This document shows, one piece after another, positions 23,638-36,244 of a DNA stretch of 64,000 nt; the stretch's first letter is position 1; each line of letters opens with the position of its first letter. Location of the stretch: assembly GCA_021810625.1 (NCBI GenBank), contig JAJZIJ010000003.1:1-64000 (forward strand), given 5' to 3'. Made by a program: the position numbers and the translations under genes. Below the pieces are notes generated by a model. It saw only the letters and a program-made list of their open reading frames with translations. It had not been told where the DNA came from and did not search any database. The stretch comes from Acidobacteriota bacterium (GTDB lineage Bacteria > Acidobacteriota > Terriglobia > Terriglobales > Acidobacteriaceae).

Positions 23638-24741
23638 ATGACGCACGAATCCATCCCACAACTCGCCGCGTATGACGAGGCCACTCTCGACGCTGCCTTC
23701 CGCGAACTGCTGCTATCTGCACAGCGAGAGTCGGGCGGCATTGCCACGGCAGAGGGCAAAGAGCAATTTCGCTTGTATTGGCTGGGGCGCAAGCAGGGTC
23801 GGCTCAAGAGCATTGGCGAGGCATGGCTGAAGACCGCTCCTGCGGAAGCGAAAAAAGCCATTGGCCAGCGCTTCAATCAACTGAAAGAGCAGATTGAGCA
23901 GACGCTTGAAGAAAATGCAGCTATGGGCAGTGGCGTTGCGCGTGCTGCCGACGCGCTCGATATCACGCTGCCCGGTATTCGTCCCGGCATGGGCGCGGAG
24001 CATCCGCTCATCAAAACATTGCACGAGGTCGTCAGCATCTTTGAGCGCATGGGCTACTCCGTCGGCGTTGGCCCGGAGGTGGAGACGGATTACTACAATT
24101 TCGAGAGTCTGAATTTTCCGCCGAACCATCCGGCACGCGATACGCAGGATACGCTCGTCGTCGCGGGGCAGGAAAAGAAGCCGCTGCGCGAGCGCCTGCT
24201 GCTGCGCACGCACACCTCGCCCGTGCAGATTCGCGCGATGGAGCAGCAACCGCCGCCGCTGCGTCTCGTCATCCCCGGCAAGGTGCATCGCAACGACGCT
24301 GCGGACGCGACCCACTCGCCCATCTTTCATCAGGTGGAGGGATTGTGCGTGGATACCAACATCACCTTCAGCGATCTGAAGGGCACGCTCGACCACGCGA
24401 TGAAAGAACTTTTCGGATCAAGCGTCAAGACGCGCTTCTTTCCGTCCTTCTTTCCATTCACGGAGCCGAGCGCCGACGTGCAGATCAGTTGCATCTTTTG
24501 CGCGGGCAAGGGCTGCCGCAAATGCAAGCACTCTGGCTGGATTGAGTTGCTGGGCTGCGGCATGGTCGATCCGGCAGTCTTTGGATTTGTGCGCGAAAAA
24601 CAGCCCGCCTACGATCCAAAGAAAATCTCCGGCTTCGCCTTTGGCATGGGCATCGACCGCATCGCGATGATGAAGTATGGCATCAGCGACATCAGCCTGC
24701 TTTACTCCGGCGATATGCGCTTTCTGGAGCAGTTCGCGTGA
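23638..24741 (+). CDS. pheS: Phenylalanine-tRNA ligase alpha subunit
   Basis: A 367-residue catalytic subunit of the alpha2-beta2 class II synthetase. The N-terminal coiled-coil arm (about 1-110) binds tRNA. The catalytic core holds motif 2-type sequence in LRLVIPGKVHRNDAADATHS and FHQVEGLCVDTNITFSDLKG, and motif 3 in SGFAFGMGIDRIAMMKYGI. Four Cys in CIFCAGKGCRKCKHSGW are an insertion near motif 3 that could bind metal. It overlaps pheT by 4 bp (GTGA), and the two should be made in equal amounts. Confidence 0.95.
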   Translation: MTHESIPQLAAYDEATLDAAFRELLLSAQRESGGIATAEGKEQFRLYWLGRKQGRLKSIGEAWLKTAPAEAKKAIGQRFNQLKEQIEQTLEENAAMGSGVARAADALDITLPGIRPGMGAEHPLIKTLHEVVSIFERMGYSVGVGPEVETDYYNFESLNFPPNHPARDTQDTLVVAGQEKKPLRERLLLRTHTSPVQIRAMEQQPPPLRLVIPGKVHRNDAADATHSPIFHQVEGLCVDTNITFSDLKGTLDHAMKELFGSSVKTRFFPSFFPFTEPSADVQISCIFCAGKGCRKCKHSGWIELLGCGMVDPAVFGFVREKQPAYDPKKISGFAFGMGIDRIAMMKYGISDISLLYSGDMRFLEQFA

Positions 24742-26846
24742 AAATACTCTCTCAATGGCTCCGGGCCTATTTGCCTGCGCTCAACGTCTCCGACCGTCAG
24801 TTGGCCGATGACCTGACGCTGCGCGGCATCGCCGTCGAAGGTGTTTTTGATCTTGGCGCAGGCAACGGCTCCCTCTTCGACATGGACATTACCACCAATC
24901 GCGTCGATGCCATGAACCACTACGGTATTGCGCGAGAGGCTGCGGCGATCTATAACATCGCGCTCGCGCCGCTGGACACTGTGTTGCCGACGGCCCGGCA
25001 AGCAGGCGCGCCGCGCATTGCAATCCGCGTGGAAGCTCCCGAACTCTGCGGACGGTTCACTGCGCGGGTGTTGCGCAATGTTGGCATCGCGCCATCGACC
25101 GCAGAGGTCGCCCGTTATTTTGCGCTGCTCGAACAGAAGCAGATCAGCAACGCCGTAGACGCGACAAATTTTGTCATGCTGGCGATGGGCCATCCCACGC
25201 ACGCCTTTGATCTTGACAAGGTTCAGGGGGCCATTTTCATTCGCCGCGCCCGCAACGGTGAGCGTCTGAAACTGCTCGATGGCACGGAGTGCGTATTGGT
25301 CGCCGACGATCTGGTTGTTGCCGACGAGCGCAAAGCGCTGGCTCTGGCCGGAGTGATGGGCGGTTGGGAGACGATGATTACTCCCGAAACAAAAAACATT
25401 CTTGTCGAGGCAGCATGGTTTGATCCGGCCAGTGTGCGTCGCTCGTCGCGGCGGCATGGGCTGCATACCGATGCCTCGCATCGCTTCGAGCGCGGAGCGG
25501 ATTTTGCCGCGCCACCCATCGCCTCGGCAATGGTCTGCCGTTTGATTCTGGCTGCTGGCGGCGAAATGGAAGGAGAGATGCTCGACGTGATCGTGCCGGA
25601 GCAGGCGGCGCGCACGTTGGGTCGGTCTGCGGTACAGCTTGATCTGCACGATGTCACGCGCATTCTTGGACGCACAGAAAAATCTCATCCCCTCGACGCG
25701 ACCACCATTGAGCGCTATCTGAGCGCGCTGGGTTGCCGCGTGAAAAAATCTTCCGGCACGGGCGCATTCTCCGTCGATCTCCCCAGTTGGCGGCTTGATC
25801 TGGAACGCGACATCGACTTGATTGAAGAGATTGCGCGGCTGCATGGCTACAATCGCTTTGCCAACACGCTGCCCGCATTTTCTGGCAGCGTTGTCGAACT
25901 GCCGCACGCCAGCAAAGAGCGCACGGTACGCGGCAAGCTGCTGGCCGCCGGATATACCGAGACCGTCTTCAGCACATTTTGTTCAGCCACTGACGCGGCG
26001 ACTTTCGCGCCGCCGCAACATGTCTCCGTCCCACTGGGCAATCCGCTTAGCGAGGAGGCTGGCCATCTGCGTCCATCGCTGCTGCCGGGAATGCTGGCCA
26101 TGCTGGCGTACAACTTGAATCATGGCATGGAAAACGTTCGCCTCTTTGAGATGGGAACGGTATTTTCAGGAACGACAGACCGCGTGGATGAATGTCCTTC
26201 GCTGGCCATTGGCGCGACGGGAAAGGTTGCCGCCAGCGCCCACACCGCTGCGCGGGAACACAGTTTTTATGACATGAAGGGCATTGTCGAAGAGTTGCTG
26301 GCGGGATTCACAACCGCTCCGCTCGCCTTCATGCCCATAGAAAACGCTGCCGCGTGGCTGCATCCGGGCCGCGCTGCTCGCATTGTTGTAGGCGGCGAAA
26401 CGCTTGGCTACTTCGGTCAACTTGCCGAGGCGGAGGCCACGCAGCGCAAGCTCAAGCAGGCGGTCTTCGTCGGTGAATTAAATTTGGAGCGCCTCTTTCT
26501 CCATCCGTTGCGCCAGCCAGTAATCCAGGCACTCTCGCGCTTTCCTGCGGTGACGCGCGATTTCTCCTTCATTTTCCCCGATGCGGTTCAGTGGGAGCAG
26601 ATTACGGCGACGCTGACTGCGCTGGGCATCGCGGAGATGTGTCGGCAGGAGCCGCTGGAAATCTTTCGTGACGCCAAAGGAAAGACCGTTCCGCAGGGCA
26701 GCTATTCGCTGTTGGTGCGGACAGTTTTCCAATCGCAGGAGCGCACGCTGCGCGACGAAGAGATTCAAGGCTGGGCCGAGCAGGTGATGGCCGCGCTCAC
26801 TCAACTTGGTGGAGTTTTGCGCGCCGGAGCGACCTCGCCGGGATAG
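24738..26846 (+). CDS. pheT: Phenylalanine-tRNA ligase beta subunit, short form
   Basis: A 702-residue beta subunit, shorter than the roughly 790-800 residues typical of bacteria. The N-terminal part (MKILSQWLRAYLPALNVSDR to GIAVEGVFDLG) jumps directly to ITTNRVDAMNHYGIAREAAA, so the EMAP-type tRNA-binding OB domain (about 100 residues in E. coli) is missing. The B3/B4 editing domain, B5 domain, catalytic-like domain and the C-terminal FDX-ACB anticodon domain (RFPAVTRDFSFIFPDAV onward) are present. The GTG start overlaps pheS by 4 bp. The gene looks intact, so the short form is probably real. Confidence 0.93.
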   Translation: MKILSQWLRAYLPALNVSDRQLADDLTLRGIAVEGVFDLGAGNGSLFDMDITTNRVDAMNHYGIAREAAAIYNIALAPLDTVLPTARQAGAPRIAIRVEAPELCGRFTARVLRNVGIAPSTAEVARYFALLEQKQISNAVDATNFVMLAMGHPTHAFDLDKVQGAIFIRRARNGERLKLLDGTECVLVADDLVVADERKALALAGVMGGWETMITPETKNILVEAAWFDPASVRRSSRRHGLHTDASHRFERGADFAAPPIASAMVCRLILAAGGEMEGEMLDVIVPEQAARTLGRSAVQLDLHDVTRILGRTEKSHPLDATTIERYLSALGCRVKKSSGTGAFSVDLPSWRLDLERDIDLIEEIARLHGYNRFANTLPAFSGSVVELPHASKERTVRGKLLAAGYTETVFSTFCSATDAATFAPPQHVSVPLGNPLSEEAGHLRPSLLPGMLAMLAYNLNHGMENVRLFEMGTVFSGTTDRVDECPSLAIGATGKVAASAHTAAREHSFYDMKGIVEELLAGFTTAPLAFMPIENAAAWLHPGRAARIVVGGETLGYFGQLAEAEATQRKLKQAVFVGELNLERLFLHPLRQPVIQALSRFPAVTRDFSFIFPDAVQWEQITATLTALGIAEMCRQEPLEIFRDAKGKTVPQGSYSLLVRTVFQSQERTLRDEEIQGWAEQVMAALTQLGGVLRAGATSPG

Positions 26847-26998
26847 CCCATCTTGTTCTTATCGCTCAGGGCAGGCTCCGCGAAGAATCCAGAGAATCCA
26901 TGCGCGGAAGAGATTTCCTCAACCCGCATGGACAAATACTTTCTGTTTATTTTTTATACCCGCGCTATACTTGCGCCAAGAGTGTTCCACGAACTTCT

Positions 26999-27283
26999 AT
27001 GACAACAATGGCTGTAAAAGAACAAGAATTGGCCCTTACGACGGACACGTTTTCCGCTCTGGAACAGCGTGTGGTGCGTACCATTGATCTGCTGCGTGCG
27101 GAGCGCGAACAACGCGCCACGGTGGAGAAGCAATTGGCGCAGGCCAAAGAAGAACTGGAACTGCATGGGATGGAAGTGGCCGACCTGCGCCGCGAGCTGG
27201 CCGAGTTGAACAAAGAGCGGGACGCGGTGCGCCAGCGCGTAGAGCGACTGCTCGAAAACCTCGATGCCATTGCTGCTTCATGA
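26999..27283 (+). CDS. Small coiled-coil protein (ZapB-like)
   Basis: A 94-residue protein that is almost entirely a predicted coiled coil (ALEQRVVRTIDLLRAEREQR, then ELHGMEVADLRRELAELNKE), ending in LLENLDAIAAS. It resembles ZapB in size and shape, and it lies 25 bp before zapA, which supports a role in the division ring; direct homology to ZapB cannot be claimed. Another in-frame ATG is at 27008. Confidence 0.7.
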   Translation: MTTMAVKEQELALTTDTFSALEQRVVRTIDLLRAEREQRATVEKQLAQAKEELELHGMEVADLRRELAELNKERDAVRQRVERLLENLDAIAAS

Positions 27284-27308
27284 ATTTTCGGATCAGGAGG
27301 AGCTTCGC

Positions 27309-27674
27309 ATGGATCAAGACCTGAAGGCCCCCTTGGGCGAGAACATCGTTGCCGAAAGCATCGTGGTCGATATCTACGATCAGTCGTATCATCTGCGCGG
27401 CCCCGATCCAAAGTATCTGCAACAGTTGGCGGCACTGGTGGATGCAAAAATGCGCGCTGTCGCGCAGCAGGGCGCCACGGTGGATTCCCTGCGCGTCGCC
27501 GTGCTGGCCGCGTTGAACATCGCCGATGAGTTGGTCATTCTGCAACAAAAAAATGATGCGCACGGTAGCCAGATGGGCCAAATGGGCCAGATGCAGCAGG
27601 CCATCAAAACCCGCGCCGAAACGCTGGCCGAAATGCTGGATGCCGTGCTGGACGGCACGCGCAAGGCCGGATAA
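27309..27674 (+). CDS. zapA: Cell division protein ZapA
   Basis: A 121-residue protein of the ZapA family, which bundles FtsZ filaments. The N-terminal globular part is VVDIYDQSYHLRGPDPKYLQ, and VDAKMRAVAQQGATVDSLRV leads into a C-terminal coiled coil. A repeated SQMGQMGQMQQ segment sits in the coil. The Shine-Dalgarno AGGAGGAG is strong. The probable 6S RNA directly downstream is the arrangement known from other bacteria. Confidence 0.88.
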   Translation: MDQDLKAPLGENIVAESIVVDIYDQSYHLRGPDPKYLQQLAALVDAKMRAVAQQGATVDSLRVAVLAALNIADELVILQQKNDAHGSQMGQMGQMQQAIKTRAETLAEMLDAVLDGTRKAG

Positions 27675-27755
27675 TTTCAGGGATTCCCGAAATGTGCAGC
27701 CTGCGCTCGATTCCACTTGCCAATTGCGCTTCGCATCCGTAGCATCCAAGGTAGA

Positions 27756-27947
27756 AACCGGCCTGCAAAGCAGGTGTGGGAGTTCACGCTGGTTGAACCA
27801 ACATTCATTGAACAGGGGACTCGACTCGATATATAGGCTTGGTGTGCTGTCCGCCAGTTCGGAACGCCTAAAGAGCCTCGGCGGGTTCCCGCCGTCTTAG
27901 GACGGGTTCACCGGCGCACTCCTGCACGGCCCAGCGGGTCGGTTTTA
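27756..27947 (+). ncRNA. ssrS: Probable 6S RNA
   Basis: The roughly 190-base stretch after zapA folds as a long imperfect hairpin. The ends pair (AACCGGCC at 27756-27763 with GGTCGGTT at 27937-27944), then GGAGT with ACTCC and GCTGGTTGAACC with GGGTTCACCGGC. A large unpaired middle follows, capped by an arm with CCTAAAGA paired to TCTTAGG and CGGCGGG to CCCGCCG. This closing stem-bubble-arm layout, the size, and the position directly downstream of zapA match 6S RNA, the RNA-polymerase regulator. A TTTTATTT tract ends it. No conserved primary sequence was checked. Confidence 0.65.
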
Positions 27948-28004
27948 TTTCCTGATCCAGATTTTATTTTCTGGATTGATGATTGATTTTCATTTACCTC
28001 CGCC

Positions 28005-28820
28005 GTGTATCCACGCCTCTTTCAGTTCGGCCCCTTTACTCTGCCCACCTATGGCGCGTGCCTGGCGATTGGGATGGTCGCGGCGCTGTTCCTGGTATTG
28101 CGCACGGCGCGGCGGCTGCGAATTGAGCCGGAATCCATGTGGAATCTAAGTATGCTGGTGGTCTTCAGCGCGCTGCTCGGCTCCAAACTGTTGCTGATCG
28201 TTGCGAACTGGCGGGATTTTCTTCATTACCCGCTGCTGATGCTCAGCCTGTCCATTCCTCTGTCGCGCAGCGCGCTGCTGGGCGGATTTTTTCTGGCGCT
28301 GCTGGCGGGATTGTTCTATCTCCGCGCAAAAAAAATGCCGCTGCTCCGCTCGCTGGACGCTGCGGCTCCGGCGCTGGCTCTGGCGGATGTCTTTGCGAAT
28401 CTCGGCGCTTTTGCCGCTGGCTCCGACTACGGCGCGCCGACGGCGTTGCCGTGGGGCGTGGTCTATCGCAATCCTTGGGCCGCCTATTGGTCGGGCACGC
28501 CTTTGGGCATTCGCCTGCATCCCACGCAGCTCTATGCGTGTCTGGTGGAGATTCTCCTGTGCGTGTTTCTATTGTGGCTGCTGCCCCGACAGCGGCAGGA
28601 TGGCGAAGGAATCGGCGCATGGTTGTTTCTCTACGGACTGGCCCGCTTTGGAATTGAATTTTTTCGCGGCGATGTTGATTTCACCATCTTCCACAAAACG
28701 CTTTCTATGCAGCAGGGCATCACCATCGTCATGGTGATTGCGGGGGCATTGCTGTGGCTGGAACGCGGCGCATCGCATCGACAAGAAGCACCGCATCAAC
28801 AGGAATCCGATGTCCTCTAA
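28005..28820 (+). CDS. lgt: Prolipoprotein diacylglyceryl transferase
   Basis: A 271-residue inner-membrane enzyme that transfers diacylglycerol from phosphatidylglycerol to the lipobox Cys of prolipoproteins. It has about seven hydrophobic helices. Family landmarks are the N-terminal FTLPTYGACLAIGMVAALFL, the GSDYGAPTALPWGVVYRNP block, and LGIRLHPTQLYACLVEILL. It begins with a GTG and has no clear Shine-Dalgarno. Its last 11 bases overlap the start of the pseudouridine synthase gene. It acts on the several lipoproteins encoded in this window. Confidence 0.9.
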   Translation: MYPRLFQFGPFTLPTYGACLAIGMVAALFLVLRTARRLRIEPESMWNLSMLVVFSALLGSKLLLIVANWRDFLHYPLLMLSLSIPLSRSALLGGFFLALLAGLFYLRAKKMPLLRSLDAAAPALALADVFANLGAFAAGSDYGAPTALPWGVVYRNPWAAYWSGTPLGIRLHPTQLYACLVEILLCVFLLWLLPRQRQDGEGIGAWLFLYGLARFGIEFFRGDVDFTIFHKTLSMQQGITIVMVIAGALLWLERGASHRQEAPHQQESDVL

Positions 28821-29898
28821 ATCTCCCGATCTCGAAATTGCCCGCGAAATTCCCGTGGATGCTGACGCGGTTGGACAACGGCTGGATCAGTTTCTTGTCC
28901 AACATTTGCCGGATGTCAGTCGTTCGCGGGTGCAACAGTGGATTGAGCGGGGGCTGGTTCAGGTAAATGGCGCAAGCGTAAAGGCATCCTGGAAGATGCG
29001 TGCCGATGAGCGGGTTCGCGTGCTGGGCGATCCCGCGCCGGAGCCAATTCGCGCCGAGGCCGAAGATATTCCGCTCGACATTATTTACGAGGACGAGCAT
29101 CTGGTGGTGATTCACAAGCCTGCTGGAATGATGGTTCATGCTGGCTCCGGCGCAACGGAGGAGGCGCGTAGTCGCGGTACGCTGGTCAACGCGCTGCTTC
29201 ATTATTTTGGAGACGCTGGCGCATTGTCCTCTGTCTCCGGGCCGATTCGCCCCGGCATTGTGCATCGTCTGGACAAGCAGACCAGCGGCCTGATTCTGGT
29301 GGCAAAAAATGACCGCGCGCATCGCAGGCTGGCGGAGATGTTCTCTGGCCGCCGCATCGAAAAAACATATATCGCGCTGGTACATGGGCACGTTGCGCGC
29401 GACACCGGAACTCTCGACGCCGCCATCAGCCGCGACCGTGTTCATCGCACCCGCATGACCACACGGCGCAGCGGAGGCCGTAGCGCCATCTCGCATTATC
29501 GCGTGCAGGAGCGCATCACCGGCGCGTTTGGGAAATTCACGCTGTTGGAGGTGCGGATTGAGACGGGACGCACGCATCAGATTCGAGTGCATCTCTCTTC
29601 CATCGGGCACCCGGTGGTGGGCGACACACTCTACGGAGCGCCGGAGAATGTTTCGCCCGTTGCGATCCTTGTGCCCAAGTCGGGGAAGGCGGCCACGCCA
29701 CGCGCTCGTCGTCAACCCGCGCATTCGACGGAAAGTTTTGCGCTGAACCGAAATTTTCTCCATGCAGCCCAATTGCGTTTTCTCCATCCAGAGACCGGAA
29801 AGCAGATGGAGTTTCGGGTTCCACTTCCAGCGGATCTGGCGGCGACGCTCCAGCACATTCGAGCTTCAATTCCATTGGGGATCACTGATACCATTTAG
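28810..29898 (+). CDS. rluD: RluD-family pseudouridine synthase
   Basis: A 362-residue RNA-modifying enzyme. An S4-type RNA-binding domain (about 20-85, RLDQFLVQHLPDVSRSRVQQ) precedes the catalytic domain with the active Asp in HRLDKQTSGLILVAKN and the later GRTHQIRVHLSSIGHPV. An insertion of about 30 residues, containing PKSGKAATPRARR, interrupts the catalytic domain after GDTLYGAP. RluD is the best-known member acting on 23S rRNA helix 69, but RluC/A-like specificity cannot be excluded. AGGA precedes the ATG. Confidence 0.88.
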   Translation: MSSKSPDLEIAREIPVDADAVGQRLDQFLVQHLPDVSRSRVQQWIERGLVQVNGASVKASWKMRADERVRVLGDPAPEPIRAEAEDIPLDIIYEDEHLVVIHKPAGMMVHAGSGATEEARSRGTLVNALLHYFGDAGALSSVSGPIRPGIVHRLDKQTSGLILVAKNDRAHRRLAEMFSGRRIEKTYIALVHGHVARDTGTLDAAISRDRVHRTRMTTRRSGGRSAISHYRVQERITGAFGKFTLLEVRIETGRTHQIRVHLSSIGHPVVGDTLYGAPENVSPVAILVPKSGKAATPRARRQPAHSTESFALNRNFLHAAQLRFLHPETGKQMEFRVPLPADLAATLQHIRASIPLGITDTI

Positions 29899-29921
29899 GG
29901 AACTGGTGGGATTCTAGGCAA

Positions 29922-31049
29922 ATGATGGGACAGAATTTTATACTTCGGCGCAGAGCGCAGCGGGTTTCGCAGTGCCTTTTTTTCATGGCATGGTTGTTCT
30001 TCTTTGTCGTTCGGATTCCGGCGCAAAACGCCGCCGCGCCTGCGGCCATCCCCGCCAAGCATGTGGGAAAAAATACTGCCGTGCCACTCGATACGCTACC
30101 ACAGTCCAAGCTGGGGCAACCACCATCGCCGCCGCCATCGCAGGGCGGTTCGCCCGCTTCAAGCGCAGGGGCAGGGGCAGTGGCGGGCAGCGGCGTGGTC
30201 GCCCAGCAGAATGGGGAATATAGCATCCGCGCCACGGTCAATGAGGTCGATCTGCTCTTTACCGTGGTCGATAAGCATGGTCACTTTGTTCGCAATTTGC
30301 AGGAGAGCGATTTTGCGCTGCTGGACAACCACCTGCGCCCGGACGCGGTCTACAGCTTTACCCAGCAGACCGATCTGCCACTGCGCGTGGGCCTGTTGAT
30401 TGATGCCAGCAACTCCATTCGCTCGCGTTTTCACTTTGAGCAGAATGCCGCCGTGGAATTTCTTCTCGATATTTTGCGCCCGCAGGTGGATCAGGCTTTT
30501 GTCATGGGCTTCGATGTTGTGCCGGAGCTGACGCAGGACTTCACCAACAACGACGATCTGTTGGAGACGGGCATCCGCAAGCTGGAACCGGGCGGCGGCA
30601 CCGCGCTCTATGATGCCGTCTACACGGCTTGTCGCGACAAGATGTTGCCGCTGCACGGCCCCACAAGCGTGCGCAAGGCCATTATTCTGGTCTCGGATGG
30701 AGATGACAATCAGAGCCATGCCGATCTCGACGATGCCGTTAAGATGTGCCAGCGCGCCGATACCATTCTGTATGCCATCAGCACCAACGACAGTCCCAGC
30801 CGGGATCGCGGCGATGATGTGTTGAAGGCAATGGCCGAGGCCACCGGCGGACGCGCCATTTATCCTCCGCGCATGGAAGATGTTGCCTCCGCTTTTCTCT
30901 CCATTCAGGAGGAGCTGCGCAGTCAGTATTCCCTGGTTTATAAACCAGCGGACTTCAAAGCTGATGGCGCGTTTCGCCCCATCTATCTGGTCGCGATGGA
31001 TCGTCGTTACAAGGTGCGCGTGCGCAAGGGCTACTTCGCTCCAAAGTAA
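29922..31049 (+). CDS. Secreted VWFA-domain protein of acidobacterial type
   Basis: A 375-residue exported protein. The signal peptide lies in about 1-35 (LFFMAWLFFFVVRIPAQNAA). A Pro/Ser-rich spacer and an N-terminal module (VNEVDLLFTVVDKHGHFVRN, DFALLDNH) follow, then a von Willebrand A domain. Its metal-site motif is degenerate as LLIDASNSIRSRF (DxSNS), later LVSDGDDNQS. This layout matches the acidobacterial VWFA-related family (TIGR03436-type). The role is unknown, possibly surface adhesion. A second relative is at 46787-47833. Confidence 0.85.
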   Translation: MMGQNFILRRRAQRVSQCLFFMAWLFFFVVRIPAQNAAAPAAIPAKHVGKNTAVPLDTLPQSKLGQPPSPPPSQGGSPASSAGAGAVAGSGVVAQQNGEYSIRATVNEVDLLFTVVDKHGHFVRNLQESDFALLDNHLRPDAVYSFTQQTDLPLRVGLLIDASNSIRSRFHFEQNAAVEFLLDILRPQVDQAFVMGFDVVPELTQDFTNNDDLLETGIRKLEPGGGTALYDAVYTACRDKMLPLHGPTSVRKAIILVSDGDDNQSHADLDDAVKMCQRADTILYAISTNDSPSRDRGDDVLKAMAEATGGRAIYPPRMEDVASAFLSIQEELRSQYSLVYKPADFKADGAFRPIYLVAMDRRYKVRVRKGYFAPK

Positions 31050-31097
31050 TCGCAGCGTGCCCGGGTCTCAATTTTTAGACCTGGAAATATCAGCGTT

Positions 31098-34283
<3,186 letters not shown>

Positions 34284-34326
34284 AGCATCGCGTCCACGGT
34301 TGAGGCGTTGATGCCGCCATGCTCGC

Positions 34327-34355
34327 TTGACCATCTTCGCTTTCGCCCAGAGAAT
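34327..34355 (+). promoter_or_regulatory. Possible sigma-70 promoter of the DUF6580 gene
   Basis: TTGACC, a 17-base spacer and GAGAAT lie about 55 bp before the ATG at 34411. The -35 is good and the -10 moderate. Confidence 0.4.
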
Positions 34356-34410
34356 GAAGATGCGAGCTACGCAAGGCTGGATTTCTTGTGCGGGGCTACG
34401 GAGGAGATGT

Positions 34411-34950
34411 ATGTCAGGATATTTGTTTTTGCTGGGGGCTGTTTTCAGCCGCATTCTTCCGCATCCGTGGTGGAACTTCACCGCCGTTGGTGCCTCGCTG
34501 CTTTATTTCGGAGCGCGCCGCAGTCCCCGGCAGTTCTTCCTGCCTGTGATCGCGCTGGCCGCCACCGATTACTACCTCACCGTATTTGTCTATAGCTATC
34601 CCTTCCACTTACAGGAGTATCTGGTCACATGGGCCTGGTATCTGGGCGCGTGCTTCCTGGGTTGGGCGATGCTGCGCGGACAGGTGACGGCAGACCGCGT
34701 GGTGGGAGCCGCGCTCACCTCTTCCACCTCATTTTTCGTGCTTAGCAGTTTTGCCGTCTGGATGGGCCTTGGCTTGTATCCGCACACGCTGGGCGGTCTG
34801 ACGGCCTGCTACATCGCGGGCTTGCCCTTCTATCGCAACGACCTGCTCTCGACGACATTGCTGACCAGCGCAGTCTTTGGCATTCCGGTGCTGGCGCGGC
34901 GCACGGCGGAGGCATGGCAGCATCGACACTCCGGCGCAATGGCTGGGTAA
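34411..34950 (+). CDS. DUF6580-type integral membrane protein
   Basis: A 179-residue membrane protein with about five helices, beginning MSGYLFLLGAVFSRILPHPW and containing WNFTAVGASLLYFGARRSPR and PVIALAATDYYLTVFV. The pattern is that of the DUF6580 group, which resembles substrate-binding components of ECF-type transporters. No partner ATPase is nearby and the substrate is unknown. GGAGGAGATGT stands before the ATG. It is convergent with the DedA-like gene. Confidence 0.72.
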   Translation: MSGYLFLLGAVFSRILPHPWWNFTAVGASLLYFGARRSPRQFFLPVIALAATDYYLTVFVYSYPFHLQEYLVTWAWYLGACFLGWAMLRGQVTADRVVGAALTSSTSFFVLSSFAVWMGLGLYPHTLGGLTACYIAGLPFYRNDLLSTTLLTSAVFGIPVLARRTAEAWQHRHSGAMAG

Positions 34951-34971
34951 GCACGGCTTTTCTTGCTGCCG

Positions 34972-35604
34972 CTACGATGCCGCTGCGTTGTTTTTCCGCA
35001 GCCGCAGTCGCAGCAGGGCCAGCACCAGCACCGCCAGCAGAACGGCCACAATCCACAGAATTGTATGCGTATGCTGTTCCGTCTGGCGCAGCGCTACAGC
35101 TACAATCTGCGGGCCGTAGCGTACCGTTAAAGTTCCCAGCACAAGATAATGCAGCGTGCGTCCGCAGAAGACCGCAGCCATATACGGCAGGATGCCCATC
35201 TCAAAGACCCCAGCGCCAAAGGCGAAGAGTTTGAAAGGCGTGGGCGGTGGCATTGCGGCGGGAATCAGCACGGCCCAGAAACTTTGCCGCGCAAAGCGGT
35301 CGTGCAGTTGATCGAATTTTGCGCGGTCAACGCGGCGCAGCAGCACCAGCTCCCCCCCGGCGCGGCCAATAAAAAATGGAACCAGCGCGCCAATCGCCGA
35401 CCCCAGCCCCACCATCAGCGCGTAGAGCCAGAAGTGTTTGCGGTCGGCCCAGATGTAGCCCGCGACGATAATGTCCATCGGAATGGCGATGGAGGAGGAA
35501 TCGAGCGCCGCCAGCGCAGCGACACCCCAGATGCCCAGCGGCTTTAACACGCCGAGCAGCACGATCTTCGCATGGGTTAGAAAGAGCAGGAACTTCGATT
35601 TCAT
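34972..35604 (-). CDS. DedA/VTT-domain membrane protein (YqaA-like)
   Basis: A 210-residue inner-membrane protein of the DedA/SNARE-associated (VTT) superfamily; some members are now thought to flip phospholipids or undecaprenyl phosphate. Family features are [40 protein letters not shown], and the re-entrant Pro-rich [20 protein letters not shown] with GVFEMG. Four or five helices and a basic C-terminus are seen. Its ATG overlaps the MogA stop by 4 bp, so the two are co-translated. Confidence 0.83.
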   Translation of the reverse strand: MKSKFLLFLTHAKIVLLGVLKPLGIWGVAALAALDSSSIAIPMDIIVAGYIWADRKHFWLYALMVGLGSAIGALVPFFIGRAGGELVLLRRVDRAKFDQLHDRFARQSFWAVLIPAAMPPPTPFKLFAFGAGVFEMGILPYMAAVFCGRTLHYLVLGTLTVRYGPQIVAVALRQTEQHTHTILWIVAVLLAVLVLALLRLRLRKNNAAAS

Positions 35605-36107
35605 TCGGCTTCATTCATTCCGGGCATGGGAATCTCCGCGTGATCCGTGTTGCCGCCCAGTAATTCCAGCGCGTGCGGAAGCAGCGGAAGAACCGCCTCC
35701 AGCGAGTGTACGGCTCCGCGTGGACTTCCCGGAAGGTTCAGAATCAGCGCGCTGCCACGGGTGCCGCAGAGTCCGCGACTCAGCGCGGCCAACGGCGTAT
35801 CTTTCTGGCCGATGGCGCGCATCCGCTCAGCAACGCCATCGAGGATGCGGTCGCAGACCATGCGCGTGGCCTCTGGGGTTACGTCGCGAGGGCCAATGCC
35901 TGTGCCGCCGGTGGTGACGACCAGGCGGGCCTGTTCCGTAGCGCGGCAAAGCGCAGCGGAAATCTGCGCCGCTTCGTCGGGGACAATCAAAATTTGCGCG
36001 ACTGTAAACCCCGCCTGCTGAAGTTGGCGGCCAACGGCGGGGCCGGAGATGTCTTCGCGCTGCCTGGCAAAGCAGGAATCGCTCACGGTCACAACGAGGG
36101 CATGCAC
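35601..36107 (-). CDS. mogA: Molybdopterin adenylyltransferase/MoaB-type protein
   Basis: A 168-residue protein of the MogA/MoaB fold, which adenylates molybdopterin in molybdenum cofactor synthesis. It starts [20 protein letters not shown] and has the diagnostic [18 protein letters not shown] and later [19 protein letters not shown]. The length fits MogA. MoaB and MogA are not separable from sequence alone. No other moa or moe gene is in the window. It overlaps the DedA-like gene. Confidence 0.85.
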   Translation of the reverse strand: MHALVVTVSDSCFARQREDISGPAVGRQLQQAGFTVAQILIVPDEAAQISAALCRATEQARLVVTTGGTGIGPRDVTPEATRMVCDRILDGVAERMRAIGQKDTPLAALSRGLCGTRGSALILNLPGSPRGAVHSLEAVLPLLPHALELLGGNTDHAEIPMPGMNEAE

Positions 36108-36244
36108 ACTGCTGATTCTACCGTTTCCATTTTTGGGTATGCTGGTTTCCCGGCAGGATGAGACAATACAAGAGATAAACGGGATGAAATGCTGGCCTGC
36201 CGGATACGGTGGGTCGTGGCTGTTCGTTTACCTATTTTTCGTGT

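Noticed and set aside
24702-25907. 401-codon minus-strand frame over pheT
   Set aside because: Antisense to pheT, low-complexity Arg/Gln/His-rich product with no motif.
31061-31084. CCGGGTCT/AGACCTGG hairpin between convergent VWFA and ligA
   Set aside because: No T run on either strand; it may slow polymerase but is not a convincing terminator.
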